Shown here one piece after another: positions 44,651 to 55,900 of a DNA stretch of 64,000 nucleotides; position 1 is the first letter of the stretch; each line of letters begins with the position of its first letter. A program made the translations under genes and the position numbers. The stretch comes from Bifidobacterium breve (lineage in GTDB: Bacteria > Actinomycetota > Acidimicrobiia > Acidimicrobiales > Ilumatobacteraceae), in contig CAMAWR010000006.1 in the NCBI GenBank assembly GCA_945862045.1, positions 1-64,000 on the forward strand, written 5' to 3'. The notes beneath the pieces are model-generated. The model saw only the letters and a program-made list of their open reading frames with translations, had not been told where the DNA came from and ran no database searches.

Positions 44651-44666
44651 TTTGCCCGCGGGCAAA
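44651..44666. terminator. 16-bp palindrome between convergent genes
   Basis: TTTGCCCGCGGGCAAA is a perfect palindrome that could fold as a 6-bp stem with a CGCG loop in either direction, between the amidohydrolase stop (44644) and the groEL stop (44687). A short A6 run follows at 44678. Likely bidirectional end signal. Confidence 0.45.
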
Positions 44667-44686
44667 GTTGACGCGCTAAAAAAGCG

Positions 44687-46647
<1,961 letters not shown>

Positions 46648-46667
46648 ATGTTTTCCTTTTCGTGCAG

Positions 46668-46685
46668 GTCTCCCGGGCGGGAGAC
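46668..46685. promoter_or_regulatory. Perfect 8-bp inverted repeat in the groES leader
   Basis: GTCTCCCG and CGGGAGAC flank a GG centre (46668-46685), placed between the CIRCE element and the groES Shine-Dalgarno. A DNA-binding dyad or a mRNA hairpin in the leader are both possible. Confidence 0.6.
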
Positions 46686-46712
46686 GGGCTGTGTAGCACC
46701 CCAGAAAGGCGG

Positions 46713-46739
46713 TTAGCACTCTCCGTAGGCGAGTGCTAA
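46713..46739. promoter_or_regulatory. CIRCE operator (HrcA site) upstream of groES-groEL
   Basis: Perfect match to the CIRCE consensus: TTAGCACTC (46713-46721), nine-base spacer, GAGTGCTAA (46731-46739). Binding by HrcA represses the operon until heat stress. The element directly abuts the end of maf (stop at 46742). Confidence 0.97.
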
Positions 46740-46768
46740 TGCTACGGCTGCGGGTGGCTGGGCAACAA
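46739..46768 (-). promoter_or_regulatory. Possible promoter for groES-groEL inside the maf 3' end
   Basis: On the minus strand TTGTTG (46763-46768) and TAGCAT (46739-46744) are 18 bases apart, placing the start inside CIRCE, as is usual for HrcA-controlled promoters. The -35 match is only partial. Confidence 0.4.
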
Positions 46769-47326
46769 CCCGAAGGGTCGCAACAGTTGCTCAATTATGA
46801 GCACGGGTAGCCCGATCACCGTGGTGAGGTGGCCAGCGACGTGCTCCACGAACACCGCCGCCTTACCCTGCACGGCGTAGGCACCTGCCTTATCGAGCGA
46901 CTCCCCCGTCGTCAGGTAACGCTCAAGCGCGGCGGGGGCAATTGGGGTCATGGTGACGGTGGCCGAGTCAATGGCTGCGACGTGCACACCACCATGTGAC
47001 ATGCACACCGCTGTGTGCACCAGATGCTGGCGTCCGGCCAATCGTTGCAGCATGTGGCGGGCAGCGTCGAGATCTGGCGGGGTGCCGAAGATTTCCCCGT
47101 CGACATCCACCGTCGTGTCGGCACCAATCGTCACGACGTCGCCAGTGTGCCGTGCCGCCACGCTCAGGCATTTGGCAGTAGCCAAACGCATGACATAATC
47201 ACCGGGCGATTCACCGGCCAATGGCGACTCGTCCAAATTGGCGGCATCAACGACGAATTGCACCCCCAATTGCGCAAGGATGTCGGCGCGCCGCGGCGAC
47301 CGCGACGCAAGAACAAGCGATGTCAT
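46742..47326 (-). CDS. maf: Maf-family nucleoside triphosphate pyrophosphatase
   Basis: House-cleaning NTPase on modified or canonical NTPs, implicated in septum inhibition. 194 aa. [51 protein letters not shown] and [16 protein letters not shown] are the Maf motifs; the TVDVDG loop suggests the nucleotide-specific subgroup cannot be fixed by eye. Start overlaps the dusB stop by 4 bases. Confidence 0.94.
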   Translation of the reverse strand: MTSLVLASRSPRRADILAQLGVQFVVDAANLDESPLAGESPGDYVMRLATAKCLSVAARHTGDVVTIGADTTVDVDGEIFGTPPDLDAARHMLQRLAGRQHLVHTAVCMSHGGVHVAAIDSATVTMTPIAPAALERYLTTGESLDKAGAYAVQGKAAVFVEHVAGHLTTVIGLPVLIIEQLLRPFGLLPSHPQP

Positions 47327-48537
47327 CCACCGCTCATGGTGGTGAGCAGCGAATCTTCGGGCACCTGTAGGTCGTCGAGATGATCGAGATACCCATGCGG
47401 CAGCACCACGTTGATCGGCCCGTTGGTATGACCCCGGGCCAAACGCTCGCCACCCGCCACCAACGTGAGCGAATGGTCGACTGATGCAGCCAAGTTGCGT
47501 ACATCGTCAAGTGTGGACACTTCGGAAAATTGGCGACGGATGTCGGGCCCCACCGGATAGCCGGTCAGATACCAACCGCAGTGCTTGCGAAATTCACGAA
47601 TGCCCTTGGTGTCATCGAAGCGGCCGTTGTTGCGATGATGCTGCATCAGCGATTCGGCATGGCTGAGCATCACGGCCAGCACATCACCAAGTAGCGGCGT
47701 GCTCTGCACGGGGCGGCCGTTGAACGCATCGACAAGATCGCGGAAGAGCCATGGCTTACCCAGACAGCCGCGACCGATCACCACGCCATCGCAACCGGTT
47801 TCGTGCACCATGCGCAGCGCGTCATCGGCACACCAGATGTCACCATTGCCCAACACCGGGATGCCCTCGACTTGCTGTTTCAACGCAGCGATTGCCTCCC
47901 AGCGTGCACTCGGTGCATAGTGCTGCTGGGCGGTGCGAGCGTGCAACGCAATCATGACCGCACCGGCATCACGGCAAATCTTGCCCGTGTCGATGTAGGT
48001 GACCAATTCGTCGCTGATGCCAATGCGGAATTTGCACGTAACCGGAATGCCGTAGCGACTGCCGGCACGCACTGCTGCCCGCACGATCTCGGCGAGCAGA
48101 TTTTTCTTCAGTGGCACGGCGGCACCACCACCTTTACGGGTGACTTTGGCTGCCGGGCAACCGAAGTTCAAGTCGATGTGGTCCACGAGGTTTTCACCGC
48201 CGAGCACATCCACGGCTTTTTCGACGATGACAGGGTCGCTGCCGTACAACTGCAAACTACGAAACGTTTCGTCTGGGGCAAACGACACCATCGAGCGGGT
48301 GCGCGGGTTGCCGTAGACCAATGCGGCCGCCATGATCATTTCGTTCACATAGACGAGGCCCGGTCCGAACTGGCGACACAGCGAACGAAACGGTGCATTG
48401 GTGACACCCGCCATCGGCGCCAGCACCACGGGTGGCCACACCTCGATGCCGCGCCCCTTTGAGCCGTCGGTGGTCGTGCCAAGCAGGGCCAGAGGCTTCA
48501 ACGCCGATAGTGCCGCTGCATTCATCGTCGTGTTCAT
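47323..48537 (-). CDS. dusB: tRNA-dihydrouridine synthase (DusB-like)
   Basis: FMN enzyme reducing uridine in tRNA. 404 aa with ~30 extra N-terminal residues. VVLAPMAGVTNAPFRSLCR, LQLYGSDP, catalytic Cys in DLNFGCPAAKVTRKGGGA, GIPVTCKFRIGI, HARTAQQHY, and GNGDIWCADDALRMV with GVVIGRGCLGKPWLF. A second ATG four codons in is possible. The start overlaps the tsaD stop. Confidence 0.95.
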   Translation of the reverse strand: MNTTMNAAALSALKPLALLGTTTDGSKGRGIEVWPPVVLAPMAGVTNAPFRSLCRQFGPGLVYVNEMIMAAALVYGNPRTRSMVSFAPDETFRSLQLYGSDPVIVEKAVDVLGGENLVDHIDLNFGCPAAKVTRKGGGAAVPLKKNLLAEIVRAAVRAGSRYGIPVTCKFRIGISDELVTYIDTGKICRDAGAVMIALHARTAQQHYAPSARWEAIAALKQQVEGIPVLGNGDIWCADDALRMVHETGCDGVVIGRGCLGKPWLFRDLVDAFNGRPVQSTPLLGDVLAVMLSHAESLMQHHRNNGRFDDTKGIREFRKHCGWYLTGYPVGPDIRRQFSEVSTLDDVRNLAASVDHSLTLVAGGERLARGHTNGPINVVLPHGYLDHLDDLQVPEDSLLTTMSGG

Positions 48538-49559
48538 CGCTGAGCCACGCCGAGTTTCAGGTTGGGATTGGCGCCCGCGTCGAGCGACGACACCTCACCA
48601 CGACGCAGGCAATACCAACCGGCGCTCGCAATCATCGCCGCGTTGTCCGTACACATCTCGCGTGACGGTAACACCACGGCCATGCCGTCAGCGTGACCGG
48701 CCGTCGTGATTTCACGACGCAACAACGAATTGGCCGCCACACCACCGCCCAGCGCGATGGTTCGCGCATTGATCTCCCGCGCCGCCCGCCGAGCCTTATG
48801 CACCAATACGTCAACCGCCGCGCGTTGAAACGAGGCAGCAACATCGTCGGTCGAAACCGCGGGGTTGGCCCGCACGTAGTTGATGACCGCCGTTTTAAGA
48901 CCGCTGAACGACACATTGAAACCATCGTTCAACATTGCCCGCGGAAAGTTGATGGCCTTGTCATTGCCACGAGTCGCTGCATTGTCAATCGCCAGGCCAC
49001 CCGGATACGCCAAGCCGAGAAATCGGGCGACTTTGTCGAACGCCTCACCAGCTGCGTCATCGATGGTCTGGCCCACCACGCGGTACGAGTCGTGGTTGGT
49101 CATCTCCACGAACAGTGTGTGGCCACCGGACACCAAACCGAACAACAACGGAAATTCGGCATTCGGTTCATCGAGCAATGCAGCGTACAAATGGGCCTCA
49201 AGGTGGTTGACACCGACGAACGGCACCGCCAAGGCCAGTGCCGTGGCTTTGGCTGCTGATACACCCACCAGCAACGCACCGATCAGACCGGGCCCAACCG
49301 TGGCAGCGACTGCGTCGATACGCGAAAGATCGATCTTGGCCTCGGCGAGTGCCTGCACGGTTACGTGTGGCAACGCTTCGAGATGGGCCCGACTGGCGAT
49401 CTCGGGTACCACACCACCAAACCGCGCATGCTCATCAAGTTGACTGGCGACCACCGACGACAACACGTCGGTGCCCCCCATCACCACGGCCACCGCAGTT
49501 TCATCGCAACTGGTTTCGATGCCGAGCACGACGGTCGACTCGGTGACTGCAAAGGTCAT
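48534..49559 (-). CDS. tsaD: tRNA N6-adenosine threonylcarbamoyltransferase TsaD
   Basis: Catalytic subunit of the t6A37 tRNA modification complex with TsaB and TsaE, all encoded here. 341 aa. VLGIETSCDETAVAVV, metal-binding GVNHLEAHLYA, LVSGGHTLFVEM, GEAFDKVARFLGLAYPGG and GGGVAANSLLRR are conserved. ATGA-type overlaps link tsaD, rimI, tsaB and dusB in one transcript. Confidence 0.97.
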   Translation of the reverse strand: MTFAVTESTVVLGIETSCDETAVAVVMGGTDVLSSVVASQLDEHARFGGVVPEIASRAHLEALPHVTVQALAEAKIDLSRIDAVAATVGPGLIGALLVGVSAAKATALALAVPFVGVNHLEAHLYAALLDEPNAEFPLLFGLVSGGHTLFVEMTNHDSYRVVGQTIDDAAGEAFDKVARFLGLAYPGGLAIDNAATRGNDKAINFPRAMLNDGFNVSFSGLKTAVINYVRANPAVSTDDVAASFQRAAVDVLVHKARRAAREINARTIALGGGVAANSLLRREITTAGHADGMAVVLPSREMCTDNAAMIASAGWYCLRRGEVSSLDAGANPNLKLGVAQR

Positions 49560-50143
49560 GATGCACCACTGCGTTCAGCCTCGATCGTTCGCAACCGATC
49601 TTGATACGCCTCACTTTGAATATCGATGCACCACATAACGATTGCGTCGTCACGATTCTCGTAATACTTTGCGCGTACGCCAACCGGTGCAAAACCAAAC
49701 CGGCGGTACAACGACTGCGCCGACACGTTGGATTCGCGAACTTCGAGTGTGAGTGATTCCATGCCGGCTTGGCGGGCCTCCCAAGCCAAGTCAAGCATCA
49801 GTTCGGTGGCAATCCCCCGCCGCCGCAGAGCCACATCGACCGCCACATTGGTGATGTGCGCGGCATTGTCCAGATAGATCATGCCGCCGTACCCGACGAT
49901 ACGACCGGCAATTTTGGCAACCAAATAATGTCGCGAACCCCGCGCTTGCATCGCGAGTTCATCCTGGAACACGGATTGGGTCCACGGTTGCGGATATGCG
50001 GTGAGTTCGATCGGCATGATTTCCGACAGATGCGCACGACGCATCGGTTCGATGCTGAGTGCCTCGTTATCGACCCCGTTGTCGACGGTGCGACGCGCAT
50101 CGCTTCTCTTGTCACGACGCAAGAACCGGCTGAGGATGCTCAT
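49556..50143 (-). CDS. rimI: RimI-type N-acetyltransferase
   Basis: Acetylates the N-terminal Ala of ribosomal protein S18 in E. coli. 195 aa, with ~35 basic extra residues before the GNAT fold. Acetyl-CoA loop VDVALRRRGIATELM, then LEVRESNVSAQSLYRRFGF and the catalytic Tyr region VRAKYYENRDDAIVMW. ATG 50143 chosen for the ATGA overlap with tsaB; an in-frame TTG at 50164 would add seven residues. Confidence 0.93.
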   Translation of the reverse strand: MSILSRFLRRDKRSDARRTVDNGVDNEALSIEPMRRAHLSEIMPIELTAYPQPWTQSVFQDELAMQARGSRHYLVAKIAGRIVGYGGMIYLDNAAHITNVAVDVALRRRGIATELMLDLAWEARQAGMESLTLEVRESNVSAQSLYRRFGFAPVGVRAKYYENRDDAIVMWCIDIQSEAYQDRLRTIEAERSGAS

Positions 50144-50886
50144 GCGTGGCTCCGCGTCGCCCAATTGATCTCAGCATCAGCCTCACGCAGGTACATCGCT
50201 GGCACGCTCGGCGCACGGCGTTGCACTTCGTCGACCAACGAGTCGTCACGCAAGAGTTGCCCATGCGCCAGCAATGCCACCTGCTTGGCATGCGGCCAAT
50301 TCAGCGTGTCGTCACCAAACGCAATGCCCCAGGCTTGGGGGCCGAGCGCCGTGGTGATGTGGTCGCGATGGCGGGCGGCAAAGTCGCCGACGAACAAACA
50401 GTTCTGACCCCGCTCACGCACGGCGACGAGCAGGTCTTCGATACTGCCCACTTGTGGTGCGTCAACCCGTGTCGTTGCCCCGGCGTCGTGCACGCGATGC
50501 GTTGCCCAGGCGACTTCACGTCGTCGGGCATCGATGGTCGGCACCACGATGTCGAATTGCAATGTGGTCGCTGTGGGTACTGCGGCTGCCAATGCTGCGA
50601 GCCCATCGATGCCGATGAGTGGCAGCGACAACGCGTGGGCCAATGCCTGCGCCGATGCAATGCCGACACGCATGCCGGTAAAGAGCCCCGGCCCCACATC
50701 CACTGCGATTGCGGCGAGATCGCTGAATGCCAAACCGGCGCGTTTGACCACAAAATCAATCATCGGGGTGAGGTCTTCGGCGTGCCGACGCTCACTGCGT
50801 AGTTCGCTGGCAGCCAGCACCACATCGCCATCCACGACCGCCACACTCACCACATCGGTGGCGGTATCGATTCCCAGCACGATCAT
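50140..50886 (-). CDS. tsaB: t6A complex subunit TsaB
   Basis: ASKH-fold partner of TsaD, needed for complex assembly. 248 aa. VLGIDTATDVVSVAVVDGD, ERRHAEDLTPMI, AVDVGPGLFTGMRVGIASAQAL. The TsaD metal motif is absent, as expected. The ATG overlaps the tsaE stop by 4 bases. Confidence 0.95.
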   Translation of the reverse strand: MIVLGIDTATDVVSVAVVDGDVVLAASELRSERRHAEDLTPMIDFVVKRAGLAFSDLAAIAVDVGPGLFTGMRVGIASAQALAHALSLPLIGIDGLAALAAAVPTATTLQFDIVVPTIDARRREVAWATHRVHDAGATTRVDAPQVGSIEDLLVAVRERGQNCLFVGDFAARHRDHITTALGPQAWGIAFGDDTLNWPHAKQVALLAHGQLLRDDSLVDEVQRRAPSVPAMYLREADAEINWATRSHA

Positions 50887-51368
50887 GCGTCAACACCTGC
50901 ACGCAACGCTGCCGTCAACCGGGTGAAGCGCGGCTCCCACGCGGTGCCGCGCGACGATACGTCGACGTTGCGTTCGGTGTCACCCACATGGGTGAACGCC
51001 AGTACCAGTGCGTCGGTGAACTCGTCACCGGCGAGGTCACCCCATTCGACGACGAGAATCGCACCGCTGCGGCGCGCATCGTCCAGCCCGAGGTCGATCA
51101 ATTCACCCGTGCGCTCGAGGCGGTACAGGTCGGCATGACACACCGTGAGTTTGCTGCCGCGATATTCATGCACGAGTGTGAAGGTCGGCGAAGTGACATT
51201 GTCGGTCACCCCGAGTGCTGCACACAAGGCCTTGGTGAACGTGGTCTTGCCCGCGCCGAGATCGCCGGTGAGCAACACCACGTCGCGTGGTCGCAGTTCA
51301 GTTGCGACCACCGTGGCGAGTCGTGCCGTGTCGGCCACCGATCGCGAGGCAACGGTGAGTGTGGTCAT
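50883..51368 (-). CDS. tsaE: t6A complex ATPase TsaE
   Basis: P-loop ATPase driving turnover of the TsaBD complex. 161 aa. Walker A LTGDLGAGKTTFTKAL, SPTFTLVHEYRG, HADLYRLERTGELIDLGLDD and VVEWGDLAGD. ATG 51368 starts the recognisable domain, two bases downstream of the alr stop. Confidence 0.95.
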   Translation of the reverse strand: MTTLTVASRSVADTARLATVVATELRPRDVVLLTGDLGAGKTTFTKALCAALGVTDNVTSPTFTLVHEYRGSKLTVCHADLYRLERTGELIDLGLDDARRSGAILVVEWGDLAGDEFTDALVLAFTHVGDTERNVDVSSRGTAWEPRFTRLTAALRAGVDA

Positions 51369-51370
51369 CG

Positions 51371-52513
51371 TTACGCCCCGACATAGTCGCGTGGCACACG
51401 GGCAGAAATAGCACACACCACCTCGTACGAGATGGTGTCGAGCGCCTCGGCCCAATCGTCGACGGATACTGCTTGTGCACCTTGGGTACCGAAGACCACC
51501 GCTTCGTCACCGATGGCGACGACATCATCACCGCAGTCGATGAGCATTTGATCCATCGTCACCACACCAACGATGCGGCGCCGGCGGCCACCAATCAGCA
51601 CACGGGCCGTGGTTTGCCACGCCCGACGGGCGATGCCATCGGCGTATCCGAGCGGCAACGTGGCGATCGTGCTGTCGCGATCGAGCACCGTACGCAACCC
51701 GTAACTCACACCTTCGCCAGCCGACACCCGCTGCACATGCAACACCTTCGTGCGCAGGCTGAGCACTGGTTGCAGGCCCGTCATCAGTGATGCGACACCC
51801 ACACCCGGCAGTAGCCCGTACATCGCGATGCCCGCTCGCACCATCGTGTTGGCCGCCGTTACATCACGCAGCGCCGCAGCCGAATTGGCGCTGTGCGCAT
51901 GACGCAACTCGGGTGCCACCGTTCGAATCTGGTCAAGCAACCCCGTGAACGAAGCATTTTGGCGGGCCGTCCCTGCGTGTTCGGGGTCGTCGGCGGTTGC
52001 CAGATGCGTCATCACGCCGTCGAGGATCAAGTGCTGGTGGGCCACGATGGTGCACGCGCGTGACACGGCTGCAGCAAGCGGCACACCAACGCGATGCATC
52101 CCAGTGTCGATTTTCAGATGCACAGGTGTGCGCCGACCCTGCTCGCTTGCCACACTCGCCAGTGCCGCGATGTAGTGCTCGTTGTACGCCACACATATCG
52201 CGTCGTTGGCCACCAACGTTGGTAGGTCACCGATCGGCTGCTCGCTCAACACCATGAGTGGGGCGTCGATGCCGGCGAGACGCAACTCCACTACTTCTTG
52301 GGTCAGTGCCACACACAAACCACGGGCACCGGCCGCCAGCGCAGCCCGAGCGCATGGCACCGCACCATGACCATAGGCATTCGCCTTCACCACCGCCCAC
52401 AACTCGGCTGAGCCGAGGCGCCGTGCCAGCAGTGCGACATTGTTGCGCAATGCGGCAAGGTTGATTTCGGCACGCGTGACACGCGCCGGTGGCTTGACCG
52501 AATTCTTCGTCAT
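51371..52513 (-). CDS. alr: Alanine racemase
   Basis: PLP enzyme making D-alanine for peptidoglycan. 380 aa. N-terminal RAEINLAALRNNVALL, PLP Lys43 in AVVKANAYGHG, HLKIDTGMHRVGV, ANTMVRAGIAMYGLLPG, and C-terminal SYGLRTVLDRDSTIATLPLG with the catalytic Tyr, then MDQMLIDCGDDV. Stands 12 bases downstream of acpS. Confidence 0.97.
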   Translation of the reverse strand: MTKNSVKPPARVTRAEINLAALRNNVALLARRLGSAELWAVVKANAYGHGAVPCARAALAAGARGLCVALTQEVVELRLAGIDAPLMVLSEQPIGDLPTLVANDAICVAYNEHYIAALASVASEQGRRTPVHLKIDTGMHRVGVPLAAAVSRACTIVAHQHLILDGVMTHLATADDPEHAGTARQNASFTGLLDQIRTVAPELRHAHSANSAAALRDVTAANTMVRAGIAMYGLLPGVGVASLMTGLQPVLSLRTKVLHVQRVSAGEGVSYGLRTVLDRDSTIATLPLGYADGIARRAWQTTARVLIGGRRRRIVGVVTMDQMLIDCGDDVVAIGDEAVVFGTQGAQAVSVDDWAEALDTISYEVVCAISARVPRDYVGA

Positions 52514-52525
52514 GATGTGCGAGCC

Positions 52526-52891
52526 CTACTCGGCGGCAACGACGGCTACGGCAAGGTGCTCGGTGTGCGAAATCGATACGTGCCATGACGAAATACCGCA
52601 TTGGCGCGCAAGTTCGGCGGCGCGTCCCTGCACGCGCAGCAACGGCCGCCCGTCAGCAGCGCTCACCACCGACACATCATGAAAATCAAAGGCACCCAAC
52701 CCGACGCCGAGCGCTTTCATCGTGGCCTCGCGTACCGCGAATCGCGCCGCCAAAACCGCCCCGGCATCCGCGCGGCGGGCCGCCAGTTCGCGTTCGCTGG
52801 CGGTAAACAGACGGTCTGCCATCCGCGGTGAGCGCTCGAGCGTCGACTCAAACCGGGCAATATCGACCGCGTCAATACCGAGGCCGATCAT
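52526..52891 (-). CDS. acpS: Holo-[acyl-carrier-protein] synthase
   Basis: Transfers 4'-phosphopantetheine from CoA to ACP. 121 aa. Mg ligands in GLGIDAVDIARFE and in RFAVREATMKALG; C-terminal WHVSISHTEHLAVAVV is typical. Lies 33 bases after glmS in the same direction. Confidence 0.96.
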   Translation of the reverse strand: MIGLGIDAVDIARFESTLERSPRMADRLFTASERELAARRADAGAVLAARFAVREATMKALGVGLGAFDFHDVSVVSAADGRPLLRVQGRAAELARQCGISSWHVSISHTEHLAVAVVAAE

Positions 52892-52924
52892 GCATTCCCA
52901 CCCGTCGTGTTGCCCGTCATCGCG

Positions 52925-55900
52925 CTACTCGCCCGCCCGCCACATGTCGGCGGTCGATGTAATCGGCAGGATCAAGGCATCGGCAACCGTCACCTCGGCG
53001 AGGCGGTCTTCACGGAACGACGTTTCGGTTTCGGTCACCGCATCGACAAGTCGTTCAAAGCGATTGTCATAACCCTGCAGCACCTGCTTCATCACACCAG
53101 CGGGCAAGCGGTCATGGAACAGCACGTGCAGCAACGTGATGCCGGTTGTTTCACTGCCCTTTGTTTCAGGAATCAAAATGACCGTACGACTATCGCGACG
53201 ACCACGCGCCACCAGTACTTCTTGCGACATTGCCACCCGACGCTTCGTGCCACGCAATGCATTGCTCGTATCCACACGTGACTGCAGGTCGCGCGCAATC
53301 CCGCCACGGTTGACAATCATCACCGTCGACTCGGGCATGGCTGGGTCGCCTTCGATGCGGTAACGCGTGAAGCCAACTACTTGGCTGATGGCCGGGTCGA
53401 GATCGGCGAGCACCTTCAACACGCCGTACGGCAGTCGTTCACGGGCGGCACCGGCGTTGAGTACCGCTTTCACCAGCGACCGATCAAGCAAGCCTTCTTC
53501 GCTGCGCGAAATGCCGACGGTGATCGTCTTGGCTTGATGCTTGATCGCATCAATCGGCCGCGTGAGTTCGTCGATCGCGCGGGTCAGTGCCGCAATGATG
53601 TCGTCGAGCAACGCTTCTGGCGTGGCGATCTTTCCGAAGTCACGCTGATAGGTCTGCAACGGGTTCGCCGACATGACCGTGCGTAGGATGCCAACCGCAC
53701 GTACCGCAGTTGACGCCTCAAGATTTCCGTCGTATGCACCTGTCGACAATGCATCAAAGAATCGGCTGGCCGCCACCCCAATTTCGCCGTGCACCTTGTT
53801 GAGCAACGCCGTACCTTGACCGCCACGTTCAACTGCATGCTCGACCACGGCGCGAGTTTGGCGCAACGGTCGCGCGAGTGAATCGATCGCCAGTGCTGCT
53901 TCGTAGCCAAAGAGGTGTCCGACCATCACCGACAGCACGAACGCCACCCGCGGGTCGACGACGGGCACCTGGAGCACCGCCGCGGCCGCGGTGAAGCGCT
54001 CTTCGCCCACCGTTGCCACGACGATTGGCAATGCTTTGTGCGCACGATAGATCTCGATTTCTTTGGCTACGTCGGCCGCTGTGCCGCTGCTCAAGCCGGC
54101 AGCACACACAAAAATGAGCGGCTCGCACGACAGGTCGATGTGCTTTTTGTCTTCGGTGATGTCGCAGGCGATCGATTTGTAACACAGCTCACTCAACTTG
54201 ATGCGCACCTCTTCGGCTGCGACCGCGTTGGGCCCGTTGCCCACCACCGTCCAATAACGGCGAGAGGTGGCAAAAGCGCGGGCGGCAGCAGCCACCTTGG
54301 TGCGTGACTGCAGCACCTCACCCAGTGCGTCGGGCAAAGAACGCAGGGCGACGAGCAGTTGATGACGATCTTCGTCTGAGCCTGCACCGATTATCTGGGC
54401 GATCGCACACGAGACAAGGGCACCGGCAGCAACCTGGGCGTAGAACGCCTTCGTGCTTGCCACGCTCATTTCCACATCGCGACCATCAGACGTATAGATG
54501 ACTCCGTCGGCCTTGGCCGAAAGTTCACTGCCACGACGATTCACGATTGCCAGCACCCGTGCACCACGTGAACGTGCCAAGTCAACGGTGCGGTTGGTGT
54601 CGGTGGTGGTGCCACTTTGGCTGATGGCGATGATGAGCGTGTCGCTCATGTCGAGCGTGAGCCCGAAACCCGAGAGTTCGGTGGCGGGCAGGGCGTCAAC
54701 CCGGAGATGGTCACCGGTGAGTTGTCGCAACAGATTGGCGAGCGAGCGACCAGCAATGGCGGCGGTGCCCTGCCCGATTACCCGCACACGACTCAGCGAG
54801 CCGGCGACTAGTTCGTCGACGATGTGCCCGGGCAATTGCGACTCATCGAGTTTTACGCTGAGTAGTGATTGGTGTTCAACGATGCGGCCGCGCAACGTCT
54901 TGGCAAAACTACGTGGCGCCTCATTGATTTCTTTGACCAGAAAATGATGATGCTCACCACGGTCGATATCACGGGTCGTTACCTCGGCAGCGAGCATGTT
55001 GTGCGCACTGAGCGTGAGGGGTGTGCCGTCGTACGCCAGCAGCGTGATGCCACTTTCGTCACCAGCGTTTGCTGCATCCAGCACCATGACCTGACCGCGA
55101 CTTGACGGTCGATCAGGATGGGCCAACGACTCGCCGTCCATGCGCACGTAGCGCTGCGTTTCTTCGACGAGCCCATATGGCTCGCTCGCTATGACATACC
55201 GATTTTCCGCCAGACCGACACACAAACCCTGCCCGCTGCCCTTCACTGCCAAGAGCAACTGGTCGGGTTGCTCGGCGGACGCAGCGGCAATCGCCACAGA
55301 ACCATCGAATGTGGCCACCGTCTCGCGGAATGCCTCGGCAAGGGTCATTCCTTTGGCGAGGTTGCGTGACACGAGCGCCGGAATCACCTTGGCGTCGGTG
55401 GTGATCGGCTGGGCCAGGCGCAAATCATGTCGCGCACGCAAATCGGCGTGATTATCGACATCGCCGTTCAAGGCCGCGACCAGGTACGCAGCGTCAGCGG
55501 CCGACTCGAGTTCCTCGCTATTTACCGGATGTGCATTCGGTTCAGAGATGATGCCCACACTCGCCCAGCGCGTATGGCCGAGCACGCCGACTCGCGCGTC
55601 GGGTTGGCTCACCAGCAACCGCAAGAGATCGTCGTTGATAACGGCCGTGCGCATGACCCGTGTGTTGTCACCCAATTCGCCAATTTCAGCAGCAGCTTTA
55701 TAAACGAACGACCATGCATTGCGGGTAACGCGCACCGAGCGTGAGGTGAACAAACTGTCGTCGTGTCGGTCGCCGAGCAAGGCCGACACCCGTGCATCCG
55801 ACTGGTGCAACCCGTGGTTCCACACCATCACATGCACACCTGCAGAGTCACGACCACGAACCTCGAGCCGATCTATCGCCGACAAGGTCTGCTGAATCGA

